A stretch of 64,000 bases of DNA from contig CAUYUJ010014607.1 in assembly GCA_963575745.1 (NCBI GenBank), forward strand, positions 326,406-390,405, written 5' to 3'. Each line of letters opens with the position of its first letter. Positions within the stretch are counted from its first letter, which is position 1. A program made the translations under genes and the position numbers. Origin of the DNA: Prorocentrum cordatum (lineage: Eukaryota; Sar; Dinophyceae; Prorocentrales; Prorocentraceae). Below the pieces are notes generated by a model, which made no database searches, had not been told where the DNA came from, and saw only the letters and a list, made by a program, of their open reading frames with translations. Positions 20,690-31,997 of the stretch are shown piece by piece.

Positions 20690-22660
20690 GCGCCAGAATT
20701 CGTACCGAACCTAGCCAACCACAACGACGCCGGCGCAAACGACGTACATACGGCGACAAGGAGGCTCTCCTGCTGTTGTCCTCCATCCCAGCGTGCGGCT
20801 ACTGCGCCTACTACCTACGCCTGCCACGGGGACGCTACGACCCCGCGACACTCGACGACGCCGCGTCTCTCCACCGCAACCCCCCCCACTACGGACGCCC
20901 TACCCGACGATCAGCCCTCCCACGGCGCATCACCACGACTCAACACCATGCCCAACGCCCTGCCCGACGCCCCACCCGACGCCTTATCCGACGCCAAGAC
21001 CGACGCCCCACCCCACTCCCTACGCGACGCCTCGCCCCAACGACCACCCCGCAACGCAGTCAGGGCTACCCACACGGTACGGCCAGACGGCCCCCATGAC
21101 AAACGACCCGACAGCTGACCCTGCGGCCGAGTCGACGCCACCCTTGGCCACCCCCCCCCTCACGAAAGCCCCCTCGACAGGCCCCGAGGCTCTCCCGACA
21201 GCTCCCCTCACAGCGACGAGGACGAGGCCCGCTGTGACGGAGACAGCGACCACGCACGACGCCGACGACCGCCACCCAGCGACGCCGACGCCAGCGACCG
21301 CCACGACCGCAAATACGGCGAGGACGTCACTGGCGACCGCGGGCAGAGCAACGAGAAACATGACAACGGGCTCGCGACCAACAGGGCGACGCCGACAGCG
21401 GCTACGAGGAGAAACTGCGAGGACGGACCGACCGACGGCCCAACCGGCGCCCCTCCCGACGCTACACGACACCTGCTCAACGGCCTACCCGACGCCCTGC
21501 GCAACTCCTGGCCCGACTCCCTCCCGAACCCCCACCCGACACCCTACCCGAGGCCCCAAGTGACGCCGACGCCCTAACCGACGCCCTCTCGGCGCAGTCC
21601 AAATCGTCCCCGACGACGACGGAGACGACGACAGCCGCGGTGACGGAGACGACGCCCTACCCGACGCCCTGCCCGACGCCCCACCCGACGCACAGCCCGA
21701 CGCCCCACCCCACTCCTGACCCGACGCACCCCCCAGACCCGACACTTCTTACTGGGACTATACCTCGGTTACGCGTCCAGAAGCTAAAACTGCCTGAACG
21801 GACGGCCAGACGGCCCACTCGACGGACCGACAGAAGACCCAGCAGCTGACAGCCGACTCGACGCCACCCCTGACCGCCGACCCGCCGACTGGACACGACA
21901 GGCCGGCCCAACCGACGGCCGACCACTTGACGAAGGAACAACACACACACAGGCCCCTACGCGTGACGGAGGGGGGCTTATGGGTGCGTGTTGTCGGGCA
22001 GGGGTCCCCGCTCGAACGGGAGCCTCCCCCTGGGTCTGACAACCCGCACCCATACCCATAACCAGTCCTCATCCCTCCGACCCCTCTATGGGTATGGGGG
22101 TGAGTTGTTCAGTCGCCGCCATTGGCCAACCCGACAGCCTCCACGACACTCAGACTGACGCCTCGCCTGACGGCCAACCCGACGGCCCAAGGCCGACCGG
22201 ACGGCCCACCACATCGCCGACCTGACGGCGGGCCAAACTCGAAGGCGGGCCCGCCAGCCTACACGACAACACTGGGCAACCCCTGTCGACCCCCTCGCCA
22301 CGGCCAGTGCGCTTCACCGACGCCCTGCCTGGCGCCCCGGCCTGACGGCCGCCGCGACGACCACAACGCCACGGCCACCCCGACGGCACGGACGCCACGA
22401 CCCTCCATGACGACGAAGACCCCAGCCCAGCCCCACGTAGCTTGGAGCTCGAAGACCGCCCAACCGACGACGCCCCACCCAACACCAGATCTATTCGGCG
22501 CGTCCGGTTCGCCGACGCGCCGCAGACTTCATCGCGACTGGCCAGCACCCTGGCACACCCCAGCGGGCCCCCAAAAAACATCGGCCAGCATCCAGCCACG
22601 ACGGCGGGACTGCGCCAGGCTGCTGTGCGGCATCCCCGACAGCCACCCTGACGACCACCG
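20690..22660. repeat. GACG/CCGACGCC low-complexity block
   Basis: Nearly 2 kb dominated by CCGACGCC, CCCGACG and ACGACG words with a drifting 9-12-base period. It yields long open frames on both strands at once (for example PTPHPTPYPTP-like peptides of up to about 256 codons), none with a recognisable domain. I regard it as repeat-derived non-coding DNA. A hairpin at 21980-22052 is embedded in it. Confidence 0.65.
21980..22052. repeat. Short hairpin element, copy 1
   Basis: ATGGGTGCGTGTTGTCGGGC and the downstream TCTGACAACCCGCACCCAT are near-perfect inverted arms around a GC-rich centre with GCTCGAACGGGAGC. A partial relative lies at 44580-44642. Confidence 0.65.
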
Positions 22661-22692
22661 CCTCCCCTGCCCCGCTCACGTCACATTGATCA

Positions 22693-22807
22693 AGGGGCCC
22701 TGGGACACACAAATAAATACACACAAATAAAAGGATTCCCCGTATCTTCTTATATTTTCTGGGTTTCTGTCTTCCCCCCCACTTCCCATATTTTCCCATA
22801 TTCCCTA
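22693..22807 (+). repeat. AT-rich ~165-bp dispersed repeat, copy 4, left part
   Basis: It matches the first two thirds of the 5871-6036 repeat up to CCCATATTTTCCCATATT, where it is interrupted by the satellite-core element. The remainder resumes at about 23457. Confidence 0.85.
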
Positions 22808-23456
22808 CCTAGGCTCTGCCTAGAAGGGTTCTTACTCTCTTAGCTTAAAGGGGCCGGGCAATGCTAACCGCCCCGGGCGGTTCCCCCAGTCCCCGCCCCG
22901 CGGTTCCCCCCAGTCCCCTGGGAGCTTTAGCTTTAGCTTTAGCTTTAGCTTTAGCTTTTGCTTTAGCTTTAGCTTAGCTTTAGCTTAGCTTTAGCTTAGC
23001 TGTAGCTTAGCGGTTCGCTTAGCTTTTCGATTAGCTTTAGCTTAGATGTAGCTTAGCTTTAGCTTAGCTTTAGCTTAGCTTTAGCTTAGCTTTAACTTAG
23101 CGTAACTTAGCGTTAGCTTAGATGTAGCTTAGCTGTAGCTTAGCGTTAGCTTAGCGTTAGCTTAGCTTTAGCTTAGCTTAGCTTTAGCTTAGCTTTAGCT
23201 TAGCTTTAGCTTAGCTGTAGCTTAGCTTCAGCTTAGCTGTTGCTCAGCTTTAGCTTAGCTGTGGCTTAGCTTTAGCTTAGCTTTAGCTTAGCTTTAGCTT
23301 AGCTTTAGCTTAGCTTTAGCTTAGCTTTAGCTTAGCTTTAGCTTTAGCTTAGCTGTGGCTTAGCTTTAGCTTAGCTTTAGCTTAGCGTTACTGTTACTAC
23401 TAATGCTGCTTTCCTAGGGGTTCCAACTCCTAGGTAGGGTCGCACTGGGATAATTT
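22806..23456 (+). mobile_element. Satellite-core element, copy 2, inserted in an AT-rich repeat
   Basis: It begins ATTCCCTACCTAGGCTCTGC and ends CTCCTAGGTAGGGTCGCACT followed by GGGATAATT. CCCTACCTAGG and CCTAGGTAGGG form a short terminal inverted repeat, with about 14 extra bases at the right end. Conserved subterminal blocks (GGGCGGTTCCCCCAGTCCCC at the left, GCTGCTTTCCTAGGGG at the right) match copy 1 at 1687-2441 in inverse. The core is a GCTTTAGCTTA satellite, unlike copy 1. It splits the AT-rich repeat, which resumes immediately downstream, so it arrived later. No ORF is present, so any movement would need proteins from elsewhere. Confidence 0.78.
22921..23395. repeat. GCTTTAGCTTA satellite array
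   Basis: Roughly 475 bases of 6-base (GCTTTA) and 11-base (GCTTTAGCTTA) units with few variants, forming the core of the surrounding element. Confidence 0.95.
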
Positions 23457-23505
23457 TCTGGGGAATCGAGGATTAATTGTGTCGGTTTGTTTTTTTCCCT
23501 CCTGA
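23457..23505 (+). repeat. AT-rich ~165-bp dispersed repeat, copy 4, right part
   Basis: It resumes at TTCTGGGGAATCGAGGATTA and runs to CCCTCCTGA, completing the repeat interrupted at 22807. Confidence 0.85.
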
Positions 23506-23876
23506 ATTGAGCAAGACACAAGGCCCTACCGCCAAGCAGGGCAGCAAAGGCTCCTCCATCTCTTCCCGCCGCCTGGCGACGCCCTGCGCCCTACCCTTCG
23601 CTGCTCCGCGGGCAGCCGGCCCGTGGCACGGCCTGGCTCCTCCACCTCCCTGATCGCCACCCACGACGTACGCATGCGACGACACCCCTCCAACACCCGG
23701 CCCCTGCCTCACAACCACACAATGGCCCCCACGGCCAACCCCAATGCCAACGCCACCGCTTGCAGCCGCGGCCACTGCGTCGGCAACTCCGGGAGACGAC
23801 ACACAGCCCACCTGGAGCCCAGTCCAAGAGATCGGTCAACCGCAATGTCCACGCATGCACACGGATGCACACGCTC

Positions 23877-24062
23877 AAGGAGGAGGAGGAGGAGGAGGAG
23901 GAGGAGGATAGAGGGATCCTGGAACTCTAGGAAATATTCCGACGGAGCATTCTTCCTCTGACATAAATCGCCCCCCATCTGGTCCATCTGGTCCTCCTCC
24001 TCCTCCCCCTCCTCCTCCTCCTCCTCCTCCACCTCCTCCTGCTCCTCCTCCTCCTCCTCCTT
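23877..24062. repeat. GGA block facing a (CCT)n block
   Basis: A GGA array at 23877-23910 is followed 80 bases later by a (CCT)n array at 23993-24062. Together they make a large imperfect inverted repeat. Confidence 0.85.
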
Positions 24063-24199
24063 TTACATTCCTTGTCTTTGTTGCTAACTCCGCTCTGTCG
24101 TACCCCGAGGCCAGTCGGAAGGGCTGGTCGGGCGTTTCGCCTGAGACTCCCTTACATTTTACGATCCTGAAGCTTACAAGCTGGCAATAGCTTCAAGGA

Positions 24200-24630
24200 T
24201 GGATGGCGGGTCGCTTTCAAAATGTGGCTCTCGTCTGATCGCCGCGCACATTCGTCTTAACATGTTGCAAGAGCTTCACGGATTGAGGGCCGGTCGTTTT
24301 CAAATTGTGGCTCGCGCCCTTGCGCCGCGCACATTCGTTTTGAAACATGTGCGAGAGTTCCACGGATTGAGGGCGGTTCGTTTTCAAAATGTGGCTCACG
24401 TCTTTGTGCCACGCACATTCGTCTTGCACATTGATTGCAACAACTTCACAGATTGGGGGCGCTTCGTTTTCGACATGTTTCAACATGTGGTTCTCGCCTT
24501 AGCGCAGCGCACATTCGCTTTAGACTATGCAAGACCATCACGGATTTAGGGCGGCTCCTTTTCACAATGTCGTTCTCGCATTGGCGCCGAGCATACTCGT
24601 GTTAAACATTTGCAAGGGGTTCGCGGATTC
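24200..24630. repeat. Minisatellite, ~84-bp unit, five copies
   Basis: Units carry ACGGATTGAGGGC, CGTTTTCAAAATGTGGCTC and GCGCACATTCG. The first two full units are exactly 84 bases apart, so both strands show a 28-residue peptide repeat there; later units are 86-92 bases and break the frame. No protein is recognised. Confidence 0.8.
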
Positions 24631-25509
24631 GTATGGTTATCCTTCCAGAAATTCTCTTTTAGAACGATCCAAGACTGTGGGGCGCAACTGCACCGTTGAT
24701 TCGCGGTGTTGCTGTCCCAGGAATTGTTTTACGGCGCGATTCAGGATCGTCAAGACGCAACAGTCAGGTGTACTCGTGGCGTTAATATCCTGAGAATGGT
24801 GTTTTGGCAAGCTTCAGGAGTTTCACACGGTTGATTCCCAACGGGACACTCCCCTCAGTGGAAGTGGACCCTTGTAGGGACCTGTGAAGGAGCTTGGAAG
24901 GAGGGTGTATTCCAACATCGTTGATGCGTTTTGGGTCTACACTGGTCCTCGATCTCCTCCTCCTCTTCCTCCTTCTCTTCCTCCTCCTCCTGGTCCTCCT
25001 TCCTCCTGCTAGCACACAGGGTCGGCGGCACCAGCCGGAGGGCCTTCGCAAGATGAGAACGTATCTATCATCGCATCTTGCTCCTCTCAAGCCAACCGTC
25101 GGGCGTTCGTTAACACAGAAAGACAGTGAGCGTGGGCTGCAGAAACGTGCACCCTTTGGGCCCGCTGTGGCAGTTCATGGGTCTTTTATAGGGCCCCTTG
25201 GCGGTCACTTCCCTGCAGTCCTCAAAGCCCCCACGTTTATCCCTCTCCCTCGGTGACGACATCCAAACCCTACCCCCGCCGACCATTGATTCTCCTGATT
25301 CGATGGGGAGCAGGGGTAGGGTTCGGATCGCGCGTTGTGTTCGACATGTTCCGAACCCTATCTTGCCGCCCATCGAGCTGCCTGAATCGTTGATCGGCGA
25401 GGGCAGGTTTCGGATGCGATGCGTGGCCTCGAGAATCTGGCGTCTCTGGATAGATGCAATGCGGGACACATACAAATGAGGAGGAAAGGAGGATAGAAGA
25501 AGAAACAGT
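24631..25509. other. Unassigned sequence with a short CCT block
   Basis: A (CCT)n-rich stretch lies at 24950-25015. No gene is recognised. Around 25265-25420 CGATTC and GAACCCTA words recur without clear periodicity. Confidence 0.4.
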
Positions 25510-25745
25510 TGCAGATATATAAACTTTGGGCGCTGCGCGCGGATTCCTCTGATCCGCGCTGGGCCCCCCTCCCTGGCGTGCGGAGCGCGCCAAGGTCGGC
25601 GCCGGAAGCGCCGCCCGGGGGGGGCCCAGCGCGGATCCAAGGACTCCGCGCGGAGCGCGCTAGGGGCGGCGCCAAAGGCGCCACCAGGGGGGCGCCCAGC
25701 GCCGATCGAAGACATCCTCGCAGAACACAGACAGTCTATGCTTCT
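25510..25745. repeat. Foldback element, family F, copy 5 (expanded)
   Basis: It has the usual arms (TAAACTTTGGGCGCTGCGCG at the left) but two successive right halves: CGCGGATCCAAGGACTCCGC and then CGCCGATCGAAGACATCC. The centre is therefore duplicated relative to other copies. Confidence 0.7.
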
Positions 25746-26280
25746 ACCGTGCTCTGTTCTTCGAAGGGAGCGGCAGGGCTGGCGCACACTCGTTGGTCTG
25801 CCTGCCGGTAACGCCGTCCACAAGCACCTGCGCAACGCGGCGTGTGCAGGCGCCCTTCCAACGGCTCTCTTATGAGAAGAGGCCAAGACCAGGACGAATT
25901 CGCACCGGAACAAGTCGGTGACCTCTGGGATCCGGCGGTCCTGGAAAATTAATCGGGCAACGTGGCCTTTCCAAAGCGCTCCGGAATGCTCTCAGAGCGA
26001 ACAGGAACGCTCTGAAACGGTACATCCTGGTCCTAGTCCCGCCCGATCTCCTCACAACCAACAGCTCCCTCTTACCTATACAGGCCTCCGACTCCACACC
26101 CAGACACCGTACGTTATTATGGTGCCCCTTCCAAGACCCTGGACTCCAGTTCATTTCACGAAATCCGCGCTTCCACCCGCGCCCTGACTGACCAGGGGGA
26201 CATACCACAAAACGCAACATAGAAGCGTACGCGCTTGAGGTAGATTGAGACCTGGACATCAAAAAAATCTAACTTTCAAC
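25746..26280. other. Unassigned sequence
   Basis: No gene is recognised. At 25943-26040 there is a weak resemblance to the 15-bp-TIR family of 31863 (AAGCGCTCCGGAATGCTCTC). Confidence 0.35.
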
Positions 26281-26284
26281 GACC

Positions 26285-26650
26285 GGCGTGTACAGCTCTT
26301 ATACACTAGTGCAAAGGCGGCTCTTGTACACTAGTACAAGTACAGCTTTGGTGCACCAGTGCAAATGCACATCTCGCACACTGGTACGCATACATCGCTG
26401 GCATACCAGCACAAATACACCTCCCGTAAACGAGTACAGGTACGTCGCTGGTACACTAGTACAGATACACCTCGCGTACATTAGTGCAAATACAACTGTT
26501 GACACATTGTACTAACTGATCTGCTGTACAATAGTACAAATACATCTCTTGTGCACTACTACCAAGTACTACTCCTGCACGCTCGTGCCAATTCAACTAG
26601 TACAAGTACAACTGTTGCACGCTAGTGCAAATATGTCTTAAAACACGCGC
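26285..26650. repeat. Minisatellite, ~30-bp unit (ACTAGTACAAATACA)
   Basis: About twelve units of roughly 30 bases built around TACACTAGTACAAATACA, with the half-palindrome GTACACTAGTAC. The short frames across it are artefacts. Confidence 0.85.
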
Positions 26651-28279
26651 AAAGGCCACACTCTAGTACACGTACACTTTGAGCTTGGGTACCCTGGACG
26701 GACTGGCACCCAGACCGCCGGGCCCTTACGGACCAGCACTCAGACTGGGCCTCGCCGAAAGCGCTCCGGAAAAAACATGACGGTCAGCTCACCAGTCGGA
26801 GTCCGTAAGTTTTTCGATTAACTTTTCATGCCACTGCAACTTTTCAAGAGAGTCTGGTACGAACCCTTGAGGGGAACCAATGAGATTCCCCCGGTCTGGG
26901 TGCTGGCGCGTTCAGGCCGGCGCCGGTCTGCGTGCCGGGCAGTTGCCTAGCAGAAGCAGGAGTCGTACCAGTAAAAATAGAGTCGACTTCGTTGTAGTCG
27001 TCGCCGTGCTAGCGGTAACACGAGGACGATGTGCAGGAGCGGAAGCCGCAGCAACGGGACGGAAAAGCAGCAGCAGCGGCATCGGTACACACGAAGAGTG
27101 ACGCAACAACACCACGAGGCTGGTGTAGGCGATCGACCAGTTGATCCGTGCCCCTGCTCACGCCCCGACCCCACGAGGAGCCAGGGAGGGGATACAGTGG
27201 AGGGAATTCCACAGGAAACATTCCACCAGAAACCCACCCCTGAGACCCCAGGAAGTCCATTGATTGTTGGTGTGGGCACGTCACGTCTTCCATCGCAGAA
27301 CCATGAAAACCCATGAAATCTAGGAACCCCGGAGGCGAGCAGGGTTTTTCTTGGCATGGCCCCCCACTGTAGGGATAAAATTCTGGCCTCCGAGGCCACG
27401 TTTAGAAATCCATGCTCTGCTGCACCTGGCGCCGAGAGTGGAGCTCAGCCGCAGGGCTACGGCTCGGACGTCGATCGCCGACAGAAGCGCTCGCGCCCGG
27501 AGCCAAACACACCACACGCGAAGGCAACCTGCCAGAGGCACGTGCGAAGGACCTCCGTGTCTAGCCGCACGAGGGCCTGGCGCCAGGAACGCACGCGGCC
27601 ACGTGCACGCACGCAGCTCTCCCCAAGCTGGCCACGTCCTATGGGCGGCGAGAGAGGATACGGGTCGGCCGCGGGACGGCGAAATCGGCGGCCTTGCGCC
27701 GCGATCTGCGCGGGCCGACAGCGCGGCACGCCACATTGGGAACGAGGGCGCCGACGCGCGACTTTACGCGGGCAGCTTACGCGCCACTGTCGGCGCAGAC
27801 GACCCCCTCTCGCAGGTGGTACGAGCTGCGGAAGCAGCAGCAGTAGCGACAGCAGTGGTGATTATGTCGCGTCAAGCTCTGACCAATCTTGGCTATCCTG
27901 CGACAATCTGTTTACCCTTTACCCCACCCGACCCCCGCTTCGCACTTGCAACAAAAATTAGATGTTGTTGCTGCAATGTCTTTCCTCCTGTTCAGAATTC
28001 CACCATTCTCGGGTGTTCGACACAGGGGGGGGGCAGGCAATAAGCGTGGGGTGAAGAAGCGCGCCTCTTTCCTGCAATTTTTGTTGGCCCGCGGCGGCAG
28101 TTCTGGATGCGTCCAGGGCCCTTTGGGAACCACTCTGCTGAACTCCTCGATCCTCCACACTGGCAAACCCTCCGTGGCCGTCCGCCAGGCAATCCCTGGG
28201 GTGTGCTTCTGGGCGGCCCGCCGAGGAGGGAAGCGAGGCAGGCCTCCTCAAAGGGCGGCGGGGCCTCTCAGAGAAGCCC
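26651..28279. other. Unassigned GC-rich DNA
   Basis: Several overlapping frames of 90-230 codons on both strands (for example 27351-28043 plus, 27320-27736 minus) show no recognisable domain. I cannot support a gene here, although exons with non-standard introns might be missed. Confidence 0.35.
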
Positions 28280-28372
28280 TCCCAACTGGAGGAGGGGGAG
28301 GAGGAGGAGGAGGAGGAGGAGGAGGAGGAGGAGGAGGAGGACGAGGAGGAGGAGGAGGAGGAGGAGAAGCCG
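28280..28372. repeat. (GGA)n microsatellite
   Basis: About 90 bases of GGA triplets. The poly-Gly, poly-Arg and poly-Ser frames are artefacts. Confidence 0.95.
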
Positions 28373-28809
28373 TCCCTTCTTGCGGAGAATGCTGCGAGAG
28401 CTTCTCGGAAGGCTGAGGCCTTCTGAACCCTCTCAGACGGCCCACCACCTCTGCCTCCCCCCCCCTTGGGCTCGCCGCCGAACTTCGGCTCTGGCGCGCC
28501 CGATTCCCCGTCACGGCGCGGCGGTCGCACCGGCGTGTGGTCCAGCTGGTCCTCCCAGCGCAGGGCCTCGCCCGGGCAGGCAGGGCGCACGCGCCGGCAG
28601 CGGGGGAGATGGGAGCAATCGGGGAAGCAGGGAGTGGTACGATTCGACCCTGTGGCCCCCAAGACGGCGAAAAGGAGCCCGCAGGAGGGCCCCAAAGAGG
28701 GAGGCCCAAGAGAAGCCTGACAGGGGGAGATCCAAGGGGCCGCCAGGGCCCTGCCCCACGAAATCGGAGGCCGCACACGTCCTCTTCTGGGGGTCGGCGG
28801 AGTGGCGTA

Positions 28810-28959
28810 CAGTCGAGGCGTTGACCTAAGGAACCCTACATAAGTTGAACTTCGATTTCGTATCGAAAACCCAAGGAAAATCCAAGGCAAGCTGCGAAAC
28901 ACTCAAGGAACGCGGAGCCCCTCCCCACCCAAAGGGTTCCTTCTTCAGGGCCCCGACTG
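28810..28959 (+). mobile_element. Mariner-like MITE, family M, copy 1 (intact)
   Basis: A 150-bp element flanked by TA on both sides (28808-28809 and 28960-28961). Left end CAGTCGAGGCGTTGACCTAA, then GGAACCCT; right end AGGGTTCC..CAGGGCCCCGACTG. The ends pair as an imperfect ~28-bp terminal inverted repeat. TA flanks and CAGT termini are typical of Tc1/mariner-type non-autonomous elements; that assignment is inference. It has no ORF. A full-length relative is at 42096 and a truncated one at 41880. Confidence 0.8.
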
Positions 28960-29229
28960 TAAACCTCTTGAACAAAACCCACGTCCAGGCTGCAGCGAAG
29001 CATCTTGGCAGCCTGGCAGTTGGCAGTCCGACAGGACGGGTGACTCCAGGGCCGAGTCACGATACGTCAAAGAAGCCCAAATGCGCTGCATTATCAGAAT
29101 CGTCCTCTGCAAGACAGGCCCCATTAATTTCTCTCCCAAGGCCCACGCCGAAGCGCCGACCGGTTTCCACGTTTCCTATAATCTCACGGGAAAGACCACC
29201 AAAACCTCCGGAAAATCACTGATGTTGGC

Positions 29230-29530
29230 TTTTTGGTCTTCCTGAGGGACCAAGAGGGCCTCAAAACGGCTCAAGATGGCTTCACGAAGGCTCAAGACGG
29301 CCCCAGGATGGCCAGAAGAGGGCCCAAGGGACAGGTCCCAGAATGGCCACAGAGGACCTCCGGGGACCTCCGAGAGAGCCTCCATAGACAACCGCATTGT
29401 TTGTTCCTGCGGTTTTTGGACTCTCGGGCCCATGACGGCCGAAGAGCACCCCATGATTGCCCAAAGAGGCCTACAAGACTGCCCAAAAGCCCCTCAAGAC
29501 AGCCCAAGCCGACCCCAAGAGTCCGATGAT
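29230..29530. repeat. ~11-bp-periodic CAAGATGGC repeat, block 3
   Basis: Repeated GGCTCAAGATGGC / CCAAGAGGGCC-type units of about 10-14 bases, as in 2590-3140. Confidence 0.75.
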
Positions 29531-29789
29531 CTTTGGTAACCCGTCTCGAGCTCACCCCTACTCCTGAGATTGACAAGCCGAGGAGCAATGAAAATCTGAG
29601 GGATGCGTCCTCAGAAACTGAGAGGATCTCTAAGATTGGCATCGAGATGAGACGATGCAAAGCATAAGGAAAAGAGCATGCTTCAGACTGTCAATTCGGA
29701 TCGCTGGCTCGTCCTCGCCCTGCGGTCTGCACCTCTGCGAAAGGGCAGGCGGAACAGCGGCGACTTCCGCGGTGCAGCGGCGAAGTCCC

Positions 29790-30225
29790 GATGGAGAAGA
29801 TCCGGCCACGCCTCGAGCCGCATCGCGGCGCGATCATCCGACCCCGTCTACTTCGATCTCCGCGTTGAGAAGATCCGACTCCACATCGAGCCGCACCATC
29901 GCCGAGAAACCCTCCAGCCCAACCTACTTCGATCTCCGCGTGGAGGAGATCCGGCTCCACATCGAGCCGCATCAACGTGCGATCCTTCGACACCATCTGC
30001 TTGGATTTCCACGTGGAGAAGATCCAGCTCCACATCGAGCCGCACCATCGCCGCGCGATCCTCCGACCCTATCCGCCTCGACTTCCGCGTGGAGAAGATC
30101 CAGCTCCACATCGAGCTGCACCATGGCCGCGCGATCCTCCGACCCAACCTACTTCGATCTCCGCGTGGAGACGATCCAGCTCCACATCGAGCCGTACCGC
30201 CGCGCGGTCCTCTGACACCATCTGC
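29790..30225. repeat. Minisatellite, ~75-bp unit, five to six copies
   Basis: Each unit contains CTTCGATCTCCGCGTGGAGA, AGATCCAGCTCCACATCGAG and CGCGCGATCCTCCGACC. Unit starts near 29848, 29925, 29998, 30075 and 30150 give spacings of 73-77, not multiples of three, so the repeated LHIEPH peptides do not indicate a protein. Confidence 0.88.
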
Positions 30226-31176
30226 TTCGATCCCATCTGGAAGGCCTCGAGAGATGATTGGAGGGCCAGTCGAAACAACGGCGGCCCTCCCTGACGCGTT
30301 GTCGCTCTGCTTCGAGCCTTCTGGAGTCCGCGAGGGGGCAGGCCTTCTCAGAAGGCGGCGGGGCTTCTGGGAAGCCCTGCGGCCTTTCCGAGGAGCCGAG
30401 GTCACCGATGCGGCGAGATCCTCCGAACCCACCTACTCCGACCCCATCTGGGAGGCCTGGGAAGCTTTGAACCGCCAGATCCTCAGACTGGAGCGATGGG
30501 GGCATCCCCAATGGGGGGGCGGTGGGAGGTGCTATAGTCCGCTTGTGCGAGCTATTGCGCAAGCTCTCGCGCGAACTATTTGCTGGGGGCACGAACTACA
30601 GCAAGGGTCGTAAACTCTTGTGCTTGAAAAAGGACACGACTGCCTCAACTCAGCTGGTGTGCCCAGCCCGCAAACTACTGCATCCGTGCAAAAACTGCTG
30701 CACCTACTGATGTGGCCTTGGGCCCTCCATATGTGCTACCCCCGCCACTTCTCGGTGGCTCAAAGATTAGAGGCCTCCTAGATGGGGTCGGAGTAGATAG
30801 GGTCGGAGGATCGGGCCGCATCGCCGATACATCGGCGATGCATCGGCGATGCATCGTCGATGCATCGGTGATGCAGCAGCGATGCATCGTCGACGTCGGC
30901 GATGCATCGGCGACGTCGACGTGAAGCAAATCGGGCTGCACATCGAGCCAGATCGGCGATACATCGGCGATGCGGCACGATCCTCCGACCACACCTACTC
31001 CGACCTCATCTAGGAGCCCTAGAAAGATGGGGTCCTGAGGGATTGGGTCCCGAGGACGCGGTGCCGCAGACACTGTAAATCCACCCTTGGATCCTCCCTC
31101 TTCTTAGGACCCCATCCTTCAGGACCCCATCCCTGAACCTCCGACACTTGAGCTACCCCCACCGCTCCGACTCATC
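30226..31176. other. Unassigned DNA with a GATGCATCG minisatellite
   Basis: At 30825-30915 a 9-12-base repeat (GATGCATCGGC) occurs about eight times. The remainder is GC-rich without a recognisable gene. GACCCCATC and TCGGAGGATC words recur. Confidence 0.5.
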
Positions 31177-31414
31177 GTTGAGCAGGGACCGACCGTCCCG
31201 GCATTCCTATAGCCTATAGCTCTACCAACACATGTTCTAAAGAACCCAAACATGTTCTAAAGAAGTTCTTTAAACATAAACCATAAACCCGATGTGATAA
31301 AACAAGACAGACTCCACCAGAAATGTTCTAAGAACATGTCGTGGAGAGACCACAAAAGGCTCTCAGAACATTGTTTGGTAGCGCTACAGGCGAGCCAGGA
31401 CGCTTCGCCACTGC
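31177..31414 (+). repeat. ~235-bp dispersed repeat family R, copy 3
   Basis: It runs from GTTGAGCAGGGACCGACCGT to GACGCTTCGCCACTGC, with a ~10-base insertion in the centre relative to other copies. Confidence 0.9.
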
Positions 31415-31459
31415 AAGGCATCGGATTGTCCTCTCGCCTCGCCGCCTGCCCCTTCTTTC

Positions 31460-31617
31460 GGGCCGGGCGAAAGGTGGGATAGCAAGGGGGGGGGGGGGGA
31501 ATCAGCCCACGCAACTGATTTTCCAGGCGCCTCCCGGCGCCGGAGGCGGCCACGCGTCGAGGAATGGGCCCCTCGGCGGGGCTGAAAACAGCCTCATGCA
31601 GCAGATTTCGTACCCCC
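31460..31617 (+). repeat. Dispersed ~158-bp repeat family U, copy 2
   Basis: Second copy of 19622-19779 in the same orientation. It follows family R copy 3 by about 45 bases. Confidence 0.75.
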
Positions 31618-31862
31618 CCCCTTTTTGGACGCCCGATATGGGTACGGCAAAAAATGCGTACAATGCCCAACAGCACATGTCGTCCAAAAGCAACAGCGGC
31701 CGCTGTTGGGCAGGCGGCCTTCTGTCTCAAATGGACACAGGCCGCGGCGGCGCGGACAGCGACTCCTGTTCAAGATGAGCAGGAACTGCGGTTGAGCAGT
31801 GTACCCATTCTTTCCGTGCCCATTTCGTTCGTGCTTTCCCCTATCCCCTCAAAACAAGGCTA

Positions 31863-31997
31863 GGATCGGGATAAATCGTTCCAGAGCGTTCCGGAGCGCT
31901 CTCAGAGCGTTCCGGCCGGAACGCTCTGGAGCGGCCGCGGCGCCCAATACATCCTCCAAACCCGCCGATTCCCAGAGATTTCGACTTATCCCGATCC
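31863..31997 (+). mobile_element. MITE with 15-bp TIR, copy 1
   Basis: It begins GGATCGGGATAAATC and ends GACTTATCCCGATCC, a near-perfect 15-bp terminal inverted repeat. The centre has GTTCCGGAGCGCTCTCAGAG, itself part of an internal palindrome. The second copy is at 44647-44778. No ORF. Confidence 0.75.

Noticed and set aside
20545-21563. Overlapping Pro/Thr-rich frames in the GACG block
   Set aside because: They come from a 9-12-base low-complexity repeat, with equally long frames on the opposite strand and no domain.
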